64,000 nt of DNA, taken from positions 504,851-568,850 of the forward strand of contig NZ_SMYO01000002.1 in the NCBI RefSeq assembly GCF_004358205.1, in the 5' to 3' direction. Shown here one piece after another: positions 43,153 through 52,894 of the stretch. The DNA is from Bacillus salipaludis (GTDB lineage Bacteria; Bacillota; Bacilli; Bacillales_B; DSM-18226). Below the pieces are notes generated by a model. It did no database searches, was not told the DNA's origin, and saw only the letters and a list, made by a program, of their open reading frames with translations. The translations under genes and the position numbers were made by a program. Position 1 is the stretch's first letter. Each line of letters begins with the position of its first letter.

Positions 43153-44460
43153 ATGTTAAACCCGTTAGCTAAAGAATTAAATCATACGATAGAAAAAAAT
43201 GATGCACATGTTTATCAAATGTTATCTTCGCTTGGGAAGTCCCTGTATTTTCCAAGAGGAATTGTAAGTCAGAGTGGAGAGGCTCGTGAAAAAGCCCATA
43301 CCTTTAATGCAACGATTGGGACTGCCACAAAAAAAGGAAGTCCCATGTACTTGGAGGCTTTACAAAGCAAACTAGCAGCGTTTGATCCAAAGGATTTATA
43401 TCCTTATGCTCCGCCAACAGGAAAAATGGAGTTACGAACGATCTGGAAAGAAAAATTAATGAAGGAAAATCCCTCATTAGGTGAAAAGAAATTGGGTCTC
43501 CCTATTGTCACCAACGGTCTAACGCATGGATTAAGCATTGTGGCTGACTTATTTGTGGAAAAGGGGGATCCAATCATTCTGCCCAATTTGTTTTGGGATA
43601 ATTATCACTTAACGTTTGATGTACGACACGGAAGCCAAACCGTAACCTACCCTCTTTTTACAAGCACAGGTACGTTTCATGTAGAAGCGATGGAAGAAGC
43701 CATGATGCAATGCGGCAAGTCCAAGTTAATTTTAGTGATGAATTTCCCGAATAATCCAACAGGATACACTCCATATGAAGAAGAAGTAGCCAAGATTATT
43801 GAGGCAATTATAAGGGTAGCAAATTCAGGTATTGATCTCGTTGTGGTAGCCGATGATGCGTACTTTGGACAGTTTTATGAGGATTCAATAAAAGAATCGA
43901 TTTTTTCACGGTTAGTTGGTGTTCATCCACGTGTACTTCCCATCAAGGTAGATGGCGCAACGAAAGAAGAATACGCATGGGGGTTTCGGGTTGGATTTCT
44001 GACCTTTGGCATTCAGAATCCAGAAGTTTTAGAAGCTTTAGAGGAAAAGACTTTGGCTTCGATTCGAAGCACGATTTCCTGTTGTCCGCACCCTTCGCAA
44101 ACCTTTATTTTAGATGTTCTTCAGCATCCAAATTTTGAGGTCCAACGAAAGGACCATTTTCAAGTAATGAAAACGCGTTGGCAAAGAATTAAAGAGATTG
44201 TGAGCAGTAAAAAGTATACGGATGCATTTGAGGCCTATCCTTTTAATTCGGGTTATTTTGTCTGTCTCCGTATCAAGCAGGTGGATGCGGAGTCCCTTCG
44301 GAAATATTTAATTGATCAATATGGGGTAGGTACCATTTCGTTTGGACAGCAGAATCTCCGGATTGCTTTTTCAAGTGTTGAAGTAGAGGATTTACAACAA
44401 CTTTTTGAATGTATTTATCAAGCCAGTAAGGAACTAGAGACGAATTTGGTCAAATTATAG
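43153..44460 (+). CDS. class I/II PLP aminotransferase
   Basis: Start after GAGGAGGAG. The 435-aa fold-type I enzyme has a long N-terminal arm, NGLTHGLSIVADLF, MNFPNNPTGYTP, VVVADDAYFG and a PLP-lysine probably at Lys271 (VDGATKEEYAWGFRVGF), which also carries the substrate arginine. After a cysteine dioxygenase, the natural reaction is transamination of cysteine sulfinate to 3-sulfinopyruvate, which loses sulfite and becomes pyruvate. This is inference from order. Confidence 0.85.
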   Translation: MLNPLAKELNHTIEKNDAHVYQMLSSLGKSLYFPRGIVSQSGEAREKAHTFNATIGTATKKGSPMYLEALQSKLAAFDPKDLYPYAPPTGKMELRTIWKEKLMKENPSLGEKKLGLPIVTNGLTHGLSIVADLFVEKGDPIILPNLFWDNYHLTFDVRHGSQTVTYPLFTSTGTFHVEAMEEAMMQCGKSKLILVMNFPNNPTGYTPYEEEVAKIIEAIIRVANSGIDLVVVADDAYFGQFYEDSIKESIFSRLVGVHPRVLPIKVDGATKEEYAWGFRVGFLTFGIQNPEVLEALEEKTLASIRSTISCCPHPSQTFILDVLQHPNFEVQRKDHFQVMKTRWQRIKEIVSSKKYTDAFEAYPFNSGYFVCLRIKQVDAESLRKYLIDQYGVGTISFGQQNLRIAFSSVEVEDLQQLFECIYQASKELETNLVKL

Positions 44461-44512
44461 ATACGAGATTACTATTTACTAAGTTTATAGATCATAAGGA
44501 GAAGGTAAAAAT

Positions 44513-47500
44513 ATGACTCGAAAAATTAACAAAGTGTTAGTGGCAAACCGAGGGGAAATTGCGATTCGTATCTTTCGTGCGTGCACAGAGCTAAATATCC
44601 GGACTGTAGCCATTTATTCCAATGAAGATGCAGGATCTTTTCATCGCTATAAAGCGGATGAAGCGTATTTAATTGGAAAAGGGAAAAAGCCAATTGAAGC
44701 CTATTTAGACATTGAAGGAATCATTGAACTGGCCAAAACACATGAAGTAGATGCCATTCACCCAGGGTATGGGTTTTTGTCGGAAAATATTCAATTCGCC
44801 AAACGTTGTGAAGAAGAGGGTATCATCTTTATTGGTCCACAATCCAGACATCTTGATCAATTTGGTGATAAGGTGAAAGCTCGTTATCAAGCCCTCCAAG
44901 CTAATATTCCCGTGATCCCCGGGAGCGATGGTCCAATTTCAAGTCAGGATGAAGCGGAAACGTTCGGCCGAGACTTTGGTTATCCTCTTATGATTAAAGC
45001 CGCATTGGGTGGGGGCGGCCGTGGTATGCGTATTGTTCGAAGTGCGGATGAATTAAAAGAAGCTTATGAACGTGCTAAGTCTGAAGCAAAGACTGCGTTT
45101 GGGAATGATCAGGTTTATATCGAAAAATTTATTGAAAACCCTAAGCATATTGAAGTACAGATTTTGGGTGATCAAGACGGCAACATTGTTCATTTATATG
45201 AGCGTGATTGTTCGATCCAGCGCCGACACCAAAAAGTTGTGGAAATCGCACCGAGTGTTACCTTATCGGAAAAATTGCGTAGACAAATTTGCGAGGCAGC
45301 TATTCGATTAATGGCAAACGTTGGCTACCTAAATGCCGGAACCGTAGAGTTCCTTGTGGCAGGAGATGCGTTTTATTTCATTGAAGTGAATCCAAGGGTT
45401 CAGGTGGAGCATACGATTACTGAAATGATTACAGGGATTGATATTGTTCAGTCGCAAATTCTCATTGCGGATGGATACTCCTTACATAGTAAGGAGATGG
45501 GGATTCCGCTTCAGGATGACATACAAATCAATGGTTTTGCGATCCAATCTCGGGTGACGACAGAAGACCCTCTTAACCATTTTATGCCGGACACAGGAAA
45601 AATTATGGCGTTCCGTTCAGGTGGCGGGTTTGGTGTTCGTCTGGATGCTGGAAATGGGTTTCAAGGGGCGGTCATTACTCCTTATTATGATTCCTTGCTC
45701 GTAAAAGTAACGACATGGGCAGATACGTTTGAGAAGGCGGCTTCAAAAATGCTGCGTAACCTTCGTGAATTTCGTATCCGCGGGATTAAAACGAACCTTC
45801 CTTATTTGGAAAATGTGGTCAAGCACGAAAAGTTTTTAAAGGGTGACTTTGACACGTCCTTTATTGATACGACACCAGAATTATTCCTATTTCCGAAAAG
45901 TAAGGACCGTGGGACAAAATTGCTGACGTATATCGGGAATGTCACAGTAAATGGGTTCCCTGGCATCGGGAAAAAGAAGAAGCCTGTATTTACAAAACCC
46001 ACCTTACCTAAAACCATCTGTTCAGAACCTATTCCCGTTGGTACGAAACAAATTTTGGATGCTGAAGGTGCTGCTGGTGTCGTCAAGTGGATTCAGGAAC
46101 AAAAAGAAGTATTGTTAACCGACACGACCTTTCGTGATGCCCATCAATCTCTGCTGGCAACCCGGATACGGACCAATGATTTAGTACGAATTGCGGAGCC
46201 AACGGCACGCTTAACCCCTCATCTTTTTTCGGTAGAAATGTGGGGTGGTGCTACATTTGATGTATCGTATCGTTTTTTACATGAGGATCCTTGGGATCGG
46301 TTATTCCAATTACGCAAGAAAATGCCCAATCTATTATTCCAAATGCTTCTTCGTTCTTCCAATGCGGTGGGGTATAAAAACTATCCAGACAATGTGATTA
46401 AAAAATTCGTTGAAGAATCAGCAAATGCCGGAATTGACGTGTTCCGAATTTTTGATAGTTTAAATTGGGTGAAAGGGATGTCATTAGCGATTAATTCTGT
46501 AAGAGACAGCGGTAAAATTGCCGAAGCTGCCATGTGTTATACTGGAGACATTTTAGATCCGACGAGAAGAAAGTATGATTTGAGTTATTATAAACAGCTT
46601 GCGAAAGAGCTAGAAGAATCAGGTGCCCATATTATTGGGATTAAAGATATGGCTGGATTATTAAAGCCACAAGCCGCTTATGAGTTAATCTCGTCTTTAA
46701 AGGAAACCGTAGACATTCCGATTCACCTGCACAGCCATGATACAAGTGGAAACGGAATTTATATGTATGCGAAGGCCATTGAGGCAGGGGTAGATATTAT
46801 CGATACAGCCGTAAGTTCGATGGCGGGTTTAACCTCGCAGCCAAGTGCGAATTCGTTATTTTATGCGTTAGAGGGTCAGGAACGGAAACCAAACATCGAT
46901 ATTCAGAGCCTTGAGGAGCTCTCCTATTATTGGGAAGATGTTCGTAAGTATTATCAACCTTTTGAAAGTGGAATGATCGCCCCGCATACAGAGGTATATG
47001 TTCACGAAATGCCCGGAGGTCAATACAGCAACTTACAGCAACAGGCCAAATCAGTTGGATTAGGGGATCGCTGGGATGAAGTAAAAGACATGTATTCAAG
47101 GGTGAATCACTTATTCGGAGATCTTGTCAAAGTAACGCCTTCTTCAAAAGTCGTTGGTGATATGGCCCTATTCATGGTTCAAAACAATCTTACGGAGCAG
47201 GATATTTACGAGCGCGGAGAAACATTGGATTTCCCGGATTCGGTAATTGAACTATTTGAGGGGTATTTAGGTCAGCCTTATGAAGGTTTCCCAAAAGAAC
47301 TTCAACGCATTGTTCTGAAAGGGAGAGAGCCGATTACGGTTCGTCCCGGAGAACGATTAGAAGAGGTTAACTTTGAACAAATAGAAAAAACGCTTTTTTC
47401 TTCGCTTAACCGTCCTGTTACCAGTCAAGAAGCGATTGCTTATGCCTTATATCCAAAAGTATTTATCGATTATCAGAAGAACGTTGAGCAATTTGGGAAT

Positions 47501-47953
47501 ATTTCCGTTTTAGACACGCCTACTTTCTTATACGGAATGCGCCTTGGCGAAGAAATGGAAATTGAAATTGAAAAAGGGAAAACGTTGATTGTTAAGCTTG
47601 TCTCCATTGGTGAGGCTGGGCAGGATGGCATACGTACGGTGTATTTTGAGTTAAATGGTCAATCCCGTGAAGTCATGATTAAAGATGAGAGTATTAAGAC
47701 CACTATCCTTTCTAGACAGAAAGCTGATTTAACCAATTTAAACCATCTGGGAGCTACTATGCCGGGTACGATTATCAAAGTATTGGTGCAAAAGGGAGAA
47801 ACGGTCTCAAAAGGTGATCATCTCATCATTACCGAAGCGATGAAGATGGAGACCACCATTCAAGCACCATTCGACGGAATCATAAGAGATATTTATGTGA
47901 AAAGTGGGGAAGCCATTCAACAAGGGGATTTGCTTATTGAGGTAAGCCGATAA
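44513..47953 (+). CDS. pycA: pyruvate carboxylase
   Basis: Full-length 1146-aa biotin enzyme, start after AAGGAGAAGG. Order: biotin carboxylase (KVLVANRGEIAIRIFRA, ATP-grasp GGGGRGMR, EVNPRVQVEHT), carboxyltransferase (TDTTFRDAHQSLLATR, MAGLLKPQAA, PIHLHSHDTSGNG) and a C-terminal biotinyl domain with EAMKMETT (Lys1111). It converts pyruvate to oxaloacetate. In Bacilli the housekeeping gene lies elsewhere, near ctaA/ctaB; here it closes a cysteine-degradation operon, which would turn the carbon skeleton into a TCA intermediate. Whether it is the only copy cannot be told from this window. Confidence 0.95.
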   Translation: MTRKINKVLVANRGEIAIRIFRACTELNIRTVAIYSNEDAGSFHRYKADEAYLIGKGKKPIEAYLDIEGIIELAKTHEVDAIHPGYGFLSENIQFAKRCEEEGIIFIGPQSRHLDQFGDKVKARYQALQANIPVIPGSDGPISSQDEAETFGRDFGYPLMIKAALGGGGRGMRIVRSADELKEAYERAKSEAKTAFGNDQVYIEKFIENPKHIEVQILGDQDGNIVHLYERDCSIQRRHQKVVEIAPSVTLSEKLRRQICEAAIRLMANVGYLNAGTVEFLVAGDAFYFIEVNPRVQVEHTITEMITGIDIVQSQILIADGYSLHSKEMGIPLQDDIQINGFAIQSRVTTEDPLNHFMPDTGKIMAFRSGGGFGVRLDAGNGFQGAVITPYYDSLLVKVTTWADTFEKAASKMLRNLREFRIRGIKTNLPYLENVVKHEKFLKGDFDTSFIDTTPELFLFPKSKDRGTKLLTYIGNVTVNGFPGIGKKKKPVFTKPTLPKTICSEPIPVGTKQILDAEGAAGVVKWIQEQKEVLLTDTTFRDAHQSLLATRIRTNDLVRIAEPTARLTPHLFSVEMWGGATFDVSYRFLHEDPWDRLFQLRKKMPNLLFQMLLRSSNAVGYKNYPDNVIKKFVEESANAGIDVFRIFDSLNWVKGMSLAINSVRDSGKIAEAAMCYTGDILDPTRRKYDLSYYKQLAKELEESGAHIIGIKDMAGLLKPQAAYELISSLKETVDIPIHLHSHDTSGNGIYMYAKAIEAGVDIIDTAVSSMAGLTSQPSANSLFYALEGQERKPNIDIQSLEELSYYWEDVRKYYQPFESGMIAPHTEVYVHEMPGGQYSNLQQQAKSVGLGDRWDEVKDMYSRVNHLFGDLVKVTPSSKVVGDMALFMVQNNLTEQDIYERGETLDFPDSVIELFEGYLGQPYEGFPKELQRIVLKGREPITVRPGERLEEVNFEQIEKTLFSSLNRPVTSQEAIAYALYPKVFIDYQKNVEQFGNISVLDTPTFLYGMRLGEEMEIEIEKGKTLIVKLVSIGEAGQDGIRTVYFELNGQSREVMIKDESIKTTILSRQKADLTNLNHLGATMPGTIIKVLVQKGETVSKGDHLIITEAMKMETTIQAPFDGIIRDIYVKSGEAIQQGDLLIEVSR

Positions 47954-47983
47954 ATCCTTTCTCGAAAGCATAAATCGCCCATA

Positions 47984-48001
47984 GGGACGGTTAACCGTCC
48001 C
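47984..48001. repeat. GGGACGGTT element, minimal palindrome (copy 4)
   Basis: GGGACGGTTAACCGTCCC, a perfect 18-bp palindrome with no spacer, framed by ATA and TGTGG as in the longer copies. It lies between the convergent ends of pycA and the 51-aa gene. Confidence 0.85.
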
Positions 48002-48008
48002 TGTGGCA

Positions 48009-48164
48009 TTAGAGTTTTGCACTCTTTAGCGTCTTTAGTTCCTTTAACCTTTCTTGGATGAACTCAATTTGATCTTCGGTAATAATAAAATCGGTAAGAC
48101 GGTCCTCAAAATGAGCAATTCGTTCATCTAACTCCTCTATCGTAATGCTATCAGGATTCCTCAT
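48009..48164 (-). CDS. small hypothetical protein, 51 aa
   Basis: On the minus strand an ATG at 48164 follows AGGAGTGGTAGG and gives MRNPDSITIEELDERIAHFE, an acidic coiled-coil-like middle (TDFIITEDQIEFIQERLKEL) and the end KTLKSAKL. It is soluble, with no cysteines. The frame is clean and codon use looks genuine, but I do not recognise a family. The 48165-48463 gap that follows is AT-rich and shows only short palindromes, such as ACTATTTAAATAGT at 48243. Confidence 0.65.
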   Translation of the reverse strand: MRNPDSITIEELDERIAHFEDRLTDFIITEDQIEFIQERLKELKTLKSAKL

Positions 48165-48463
48165 AAACCTACCACTCCTTAAATTTTCATGAAAAATAGG
48201 GTCATTTTTTAAGTGAATTTATCATTTTTCGATCGCGATTAAACTATTTAAATAGTACTATAAATTTCGCGTATAAAAAATTGATAAAATTCGAAAAAAT
48301 TCGACATTATCGCTAATCGTGTCGAAAACTAAAATGATAAAATATAGGTGTTAATTGATGTTATCACTTACAATTAAAGGTAAATGAACAAGAGCCTTGA
48401 TTAATATATGTACGAAAGGCTATAAGTATGAAGCAAATCCAGTTATTTTAAGGAGAAGAAAAT

Positions 48464-49552
48464 ATGGAAAAAAAGAAGATTCTCTTAGCCTTACAAGGCG
48501 GAGGGGCGCATGGAGCTTTTACATGGGGAGTTCTCGACCGATTGCTTGAAGAAGAAAACCTAGAAATTGCGGCTGCATCCGGAACGAGTGCGGGGGCGGT
48601 GAACGCAACCGTATTGGCCTATGGATTGACGATTGGAAACAGACAAACAGCGCGGGAGATGCTTGACCTATTTTGGCGTAAAAACGCTGAATCGGGAATG
48701 TTTTCTCCTTTTCAACCGACATGGCTCGATCGGATGGTGAGTCCTGGTAATATGGATTTCAACCCGTTCTATCAATCATGGGGAATCCTTACTTCGTTCC
48801 TCTCCCCTTATCAGCTCAATCCATTCGATTTTAACCCGCTTAAGGATACACTGAATGAAATGATTGATTTTGAGAAGGTCCGTAACAATCAGAAAATAAA
48901 GCTTTTCTTATCTGCTACGAATGTGAGGACTTCACAAGTTAAAGTGTTTGATACCGATGAAATTACAGTCGATTCCGTGCTAGCCTCAGCGTGCTTGCCG
49001 CAAGTCTTTAAAGCGGTTGAAATCGACGGAGAGCATTATTGGGACGGTGGTTATGTAGGGAATCCTGCTCTTTACCCACTGTTATGGGAGCATGATTGTA
49101 ATGATTTAATGGTTGTTCAAATTAACCCGACCAATTATCCCAAGCTGCCAACAACTGCTCATGATATTGTTGACCGTGCAACCGACATCGGTTTTAATGC
49201 TAGTTTAATGCGTGAAATACGCTTCATCAATGGGTTAAATCGACTTGTCGATAACGGATTTGATTACGATGGTGAATTGGAGAAAGTATATATTCATTTT
49301 ATTAATACAGGTGAAGGGTTGAACCATTTAAATGGTTCAAGTAAATTGAATGTTTCGTGGGATTATCTCACTTACTTGCGTGACTTCGGCCGAAAAAATG
49401 CGGATTCATGGATTAAGGAAAATTACGATAAGATTGGCGTCGAGTCAACCTTTGATGTTGAAAAGTTTTTTGGTTCGGACTCCCCTGAGGCCCAAACTTT
49501 CATCCTTCCCGGCAGGAAAAAAGCCCGACCGTTTGATTGCTTTTTCCAATAA
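48464..49552 (+). CDS. patatin-like phospholipase
   Basis: ATG 48464 follows AAGGAGAAG. The 362-aa protein has the patatin oxyanion loop LQGGGAHGAFTWG (residues 10-22), nucleophile motif GTSAG (Ser42) and catalytic aspartate in DGGYVGNPAL. Family members are lipid acyl hydrolases. No signal peptide is visible, so it acts inside the cell or at the inner face of the membrane. Single gene with a palindromic element at its 3' end. Confidence 0.9.
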   Translation: MEKKKILLALQGGGAHGAFTWGVLDRLLEEENLEIAAASGTSAGAVNATVLAYGLTIGNRQTAREMLDLFWRKNAESGMFSPFQPTWLDRMVSPGNMDFNPFYQSWGILTSFLSPYQLNPFDFNPLKDTLNEMIDFEKVRNNQKIKLFLSATNVRTSQVKVFDTDEITVDSVLASACLPQVFKAVEIDGEHYWDGGYVGNPALYPLLWEHDCNDLMVVQINPTNYPKLPTTAHDIVDRATDIGFNASLMREIRFINGLNRLVDNGFDYDGELEKVYIHFINTGEGLNHLNGSSKLNVSWDYLTYLRDFGRKNADSWIKENYDKIGVESTFDVEKFFGSDSPEAQTFILPGRKKARPFDCFFQ

Positions 49553-49557
49553 GTGGA

Positions 49558-49610
49558 CCATGGGGACAGTTCTGATGGCATTTTTGAACCAAGAGAACCG
49601 TCCCTGTGGC
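49558..49610. repeat. GGGACGGTTCT palindromic element, copy 5
   Basis: CCATGGGGACAGTTCT and AGAACCGTCCCTGTGG, arms with one mismatch, between two convergent genes. Confidence 0.85.
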
Positions 49611-49611
49611 T

Positions 49612-52600
49612 TTACCCTAAAGAAAGCGGCACCCTAATATTCACTGTTGTACCCAGATTTTCGATGCTTTCGAACGTTAACGTTCCTTTATGCTGTCTGA
49701 TAATCCTCATACATAGCATTAAACCTAATCCCGTTCCTTTTTCTTTGTTACTATAGAAGGGTTCTCCTAATCTCTTGATCCGTTCTTCGCTGATTCCCAC
49801 TCCGTTATCACGAACCTGAATCAGAAGATTTTCTCCGTTCTCGATTCGAACGGTGATGGTGATCATTCCTCTTCTGTTGAAATCTAAAGCTTCAATACTA
49901 TTTTTACAAAGATTAAGTAAGACTTGTTTGATTTGATTCGCGTCACACATAATGGAAGGGAGCTTCGGTTCCATTTCAATGAAAAATTGGATTCCTTTCA
50001 GATGGGCTTCCGACTCTAGTAAGGTTTCTACTTCTTTTAACAAGGCAGAGATATTTACTTGTTTAAGCTGAATTTCCTGTGGTTTTGCAAGGGAAAGAAA
50101 TTCCTTGATAATATCCTCGATTCGATTAAATTCCGATAGAATCACATTATAGTATTCTTCTTTTAATGGACCTTGTTGGAAAAGTTGAATAAACCCTTTT
50201 ATCGAGGTAAGCGGATTTCTTATTTCGTGTGCGACTCCTGCAGCTAACTCCCCAACTAAAGATAACTTCTCTGAGTTCCATAGGAGTTCTTCTGCTTTTC
50301 TTTTCTCTGTAATATCTTTTCCGACTACCATGATATGCTCTACTACGCCATTCTCAACCATTACGGGGGTTCCTGTTAATTCAAATAATCTCCATTCGCC
50401 ATTGGCATGTAAAAGCCTAGCCTCCGCCTTGGAAATGGATTGGGTCTTGATCACTTCGTCAAATTGCCTTTGGATCATGAGAGAATCTTCGGGATGAATA
50501 AGATGAAGGGTATTGTTGTCTTCAAAAAACTCTGGAGAATACCCTAATACAGTTGCATGGGAAGGGGATGCATAGATCCCGTTTCCATTCAGATCAAATA
50601 AAATAAGCAAATCCGACATGTTTTCTGCAATTAAACGATAGTTCTTTTCACTTTCCAGCAGTGCTCTTTCTGTATTCTTTCGATCTGTAATATCGATACA
50701 GGAAGCAATTACCTCCATCACTTCTCCGCCGCGTTTAATCGGGCTTAACACTGCAAGATAGGAAACGCCATTCACCTCTGTTTCATAGGTAACTCGTTCT
50801 TCTCCATTCCAGGCCCGCTCATAATACGGTTCCTTTTCTTTCGCAATCTCTTCCGGAAAAAACTCGATTAATTGCTTCCCTACGACAAGGTTAGGCATAA
50901 GGCCTAAACGATACAATAATTCACCGTCACATAAGGTGTGAATAAAATGACCATTAATTTTTTTGAATTTAAAAATCATTCCTTGTTGTAAACGGATCGT
51001 TTCGTTTAATTCTTTTTTCGCCTGACGCACTAATTCTTCGGACCACTTACGTTCATTGATATCTTGAGAAATTCCGGAATCTTTCACTACTTTTTCAATT
51101 TCAATAAGGGAACCCTCTAATTCCTGTGCTGATAATGGTTTCGTAAAGAGGAACCCTTGTCCTTCATCACAGAGATGCTGCTGTAAAAAGATTAGTTGTT
51201 CTTTTGTTTCAATTCCTTCCGCGACCACACTTAAATTTAAGTTATGTGCCATGGAAATGATGGTTTTTACAATCGTTTCGTCATTCGGGTTGTTTTGCAG
51301 ACTACGAACAAACGATTGATCAATCTTCAAGGTATTCACCGGAAACTTTTGCAAATAATTCAATGAACTAAAGCCAGTTCCAAAATCATCTATACTAATA
51401 TGGACCCCAAGCTTCTTTAGTTTGTGTAAGGTGTTAATCGTACGTTCGATATTTGCCGTCATACTCTCGGTAATTTCTAATTCTAAATAGTTTGGTTCCA
51501 ACTTCGTTTGAAGAAGAATCTTCGCAACCGTTTCCTCCAAATTGGATTGAGTAAACTGCTTAGCCGATAGATTAACCGATACGGTTGTTACGAATCCTTT
51601 CTGCTGCCATTCCTTATTCTGTTTACAAGCTGTATAGAGTGCCCACTCGCCAATCGGAATAATTAACCCCGTTTCTTCGGCAACCGGAATAAAGGTATTT
51701 GGCGCGACCATCCCTAGTTCTGGATGGTTCCAACGGATTAAAGCCTCAACTCCAACGATTTTCCCTGTTTTTAAACTGATCTTTGGTTGATAGTGAAGAA
51801 GTAACTCCTCCTGTTGGATTGCTTTATGAAGGTACATTTCTAATTTCAACGGATTTATATCCGTTTCGCGGCTATTCATGGAGTAAAATTTAAAATTATG
51901 TTTTCCATCCTTTTTGGCTTGGTACATCGCAAAATCAGCATGGTTGATTAGGCTTTCTACTGACTCACCGTCTTCGGGGAATAAGCTGATTCCGATGCTG
52001 GGACTCGTAAAAATATCGTAATTTTGTATTTTAAAGGGAGAAGCTAGAGCATCTAGTATCCTTTTACTAACTTTTGCTGCCACGTCTCGGTCCGCGTTAT
52101 ATAAAAGGACAATAAATTCATCGCCGCCTTGTCTGAAAACGATGTCTTTATCCTCTACAGTTGACTTTACACGTGCAGCTACTGCTTTTAATAATTGGTC
52201 CCCTGTATGATGACCAAGGGTATCATTGATCATTTTGAATCGATCAAGATCCATAAATAATACGGCAATATTTTGTTTCTTTTCTGCGGCTAGGATTAAT
52301 TCATTTGAGAGTGTTGAGTTTAATTTATTTAGGTTTGGCAGGCCTGTTAAGTAATCATGATAGGCCATATGTTTATAGTTTTTTTCTATTTCTACTTGAT
52401 TGGTAATATCCTGTGCGATTCCAAAAACACCATTGATTTGTCCCTCTACGATAATAGGGACGAAGGTAACCTGTAAATGAATCTTTGATCCGTTCTTATG
52501 AAGGATTGTCGTACGAAAGTTTTGTGGTTCTCCTTTTATACATCGGTCAAAGTGGTGCAGAGCCTGTTCGCGTTGTTTCAGAACGATCAGGTCTCTTATT

Positions 52601-52776
52601 TTCATCGGCCGTAATAGTTCTTCTTTCCGAAACCCTGTAAGTTTTTCACAAACAGAATTGTAGTGGGAGAAGGTTCCATCTACATCAAGGGAGAAGACCA
52701 TGCTGGCATTATGTTGAAAAAGCGATTGGTAATGTTGATTGTATAGTTCTAATTGTTCAATCATGTCTTTGGCCAT
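49612..52776 (-). CDS. PAS-GGDEF-EAL-PAS-PAS-histidine kinase fusion
   Basis: The 1054-aa protein has no membrane segment. ATG 52776 lies 8 nt after AGGAG; a GTG one codon earlier is possible. Order: PAS (about 15-125), GGDEF with intact RQGGDEF (217-221) but no RxxD inhibitory site (ExxD at 208-211), EAL with GVEALIRW (344-346), DDFGTGFSS (463-468) and VAEGIET, two further PAS domains (about 610-830), then HisKA with AAGVAHEIRNPLTS (His850) and HATPase_c with NLCKNSIEAL, DNGVGI and GTGLGL. Both cyclic-di-GMP synthesis and breakdown motifs and kinase motifs look competent. The kinase part resembles Bacillus sporulation kinases. No regulator gene is adjacent. Confidence 0.92.
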   Translation of the reverse strand: MAKDMIEQLELYNQHYQSLFQHNASMVFSLDVDGTFSHYNSVCEKLTGFRKEELLRPMKIRDLIVLKQREQALHHFDRCIKGEPQNFRTTILHKNGSKIHLQVTFVPIIVEGQINGVFGIAQDITNQVEIEKNYKHMAYHDYLTGLPNLNKLNSTLSNELILAAEKKQNIAVLFMDLDRFKMINDTLGHHTGDQLLKAVAARVKSTVEDKDIVFRQGGDEFIVLLYNADRDVAAKVSKRILDALASPFKIQNYDIFTSPSIGISLFPEDGESVESLINHADFAMYQAKKDGKHNFKFYSMNSRETDINPLKLEMYLHKAIQQEELLLHYQPKISLKTGKIVGVEALIRWNHPELGMVAPNTFIPVAEETGLIIPIGEWALYTACKQNKEWQQKGFVTTVSVNLSAKQFTQSNLEETVAKILLQTKLEPNYLELEITESMTANIERTINTLHKLKKLGVHISIDDFGTGFSSLNYLQKFPVNTLKIDQSFVRSLQNNPNDETIVKTIISMAHNLNLSVVAEGIETKEQLIFLQQHLCDEGQGFLFTKPLSAQELEGSLIEIEKVVKDSGISQDINERKWSEELVRQAKKELNETIRLQQGMIFKFKKINGHFIHTLCDGELLYRLGLMPNLVVGKQLIEFFPEEIAKEKEPYYERAWNGEERVTYETEVNGVSYLAVLSPIKRGGEVMEVIASCIDITDRKNTERALLESEKNYRLIAENMSDLLILFDLNGNGIYASPSHATVLGYSPEFFEDNNTLHLIHPEDSLMIQRQFDEVIKTQSISKAEARLLHANGEWRLFELTGTPVMVENGVVEHIMVVGKDITEKRKAEELLWNSEKLSLVGELAAGVAHEIRNPLTSIKGFIQLFQQGPLKEEYYNVILSEFNRIEDIIKEFLSLAKPQEIQLKQVNISALLKEVETLLESEAHLKGIQFFIEMEPKLPSIMCDANQIKQVLLNLCKNSIEALDFNRRGMITITVRIENGENLLIQVRDNGVGISEERIKRLGEPFYSNKEKGTGLGLMLCMRIIRQHKGTLTFESIENLGTTVNIRVPLSLG

Positions 52777-52894
52777 CACATAAACTCCTAAACGTAATAT
52801 TTGAAGATCTAAGTTTAGTGGGTTGAGATTCTATATTTAATAATTATAAACGTTTTTTCGAAAAATAGATTCTGCTTTTGGTTAAAAAATGGGA

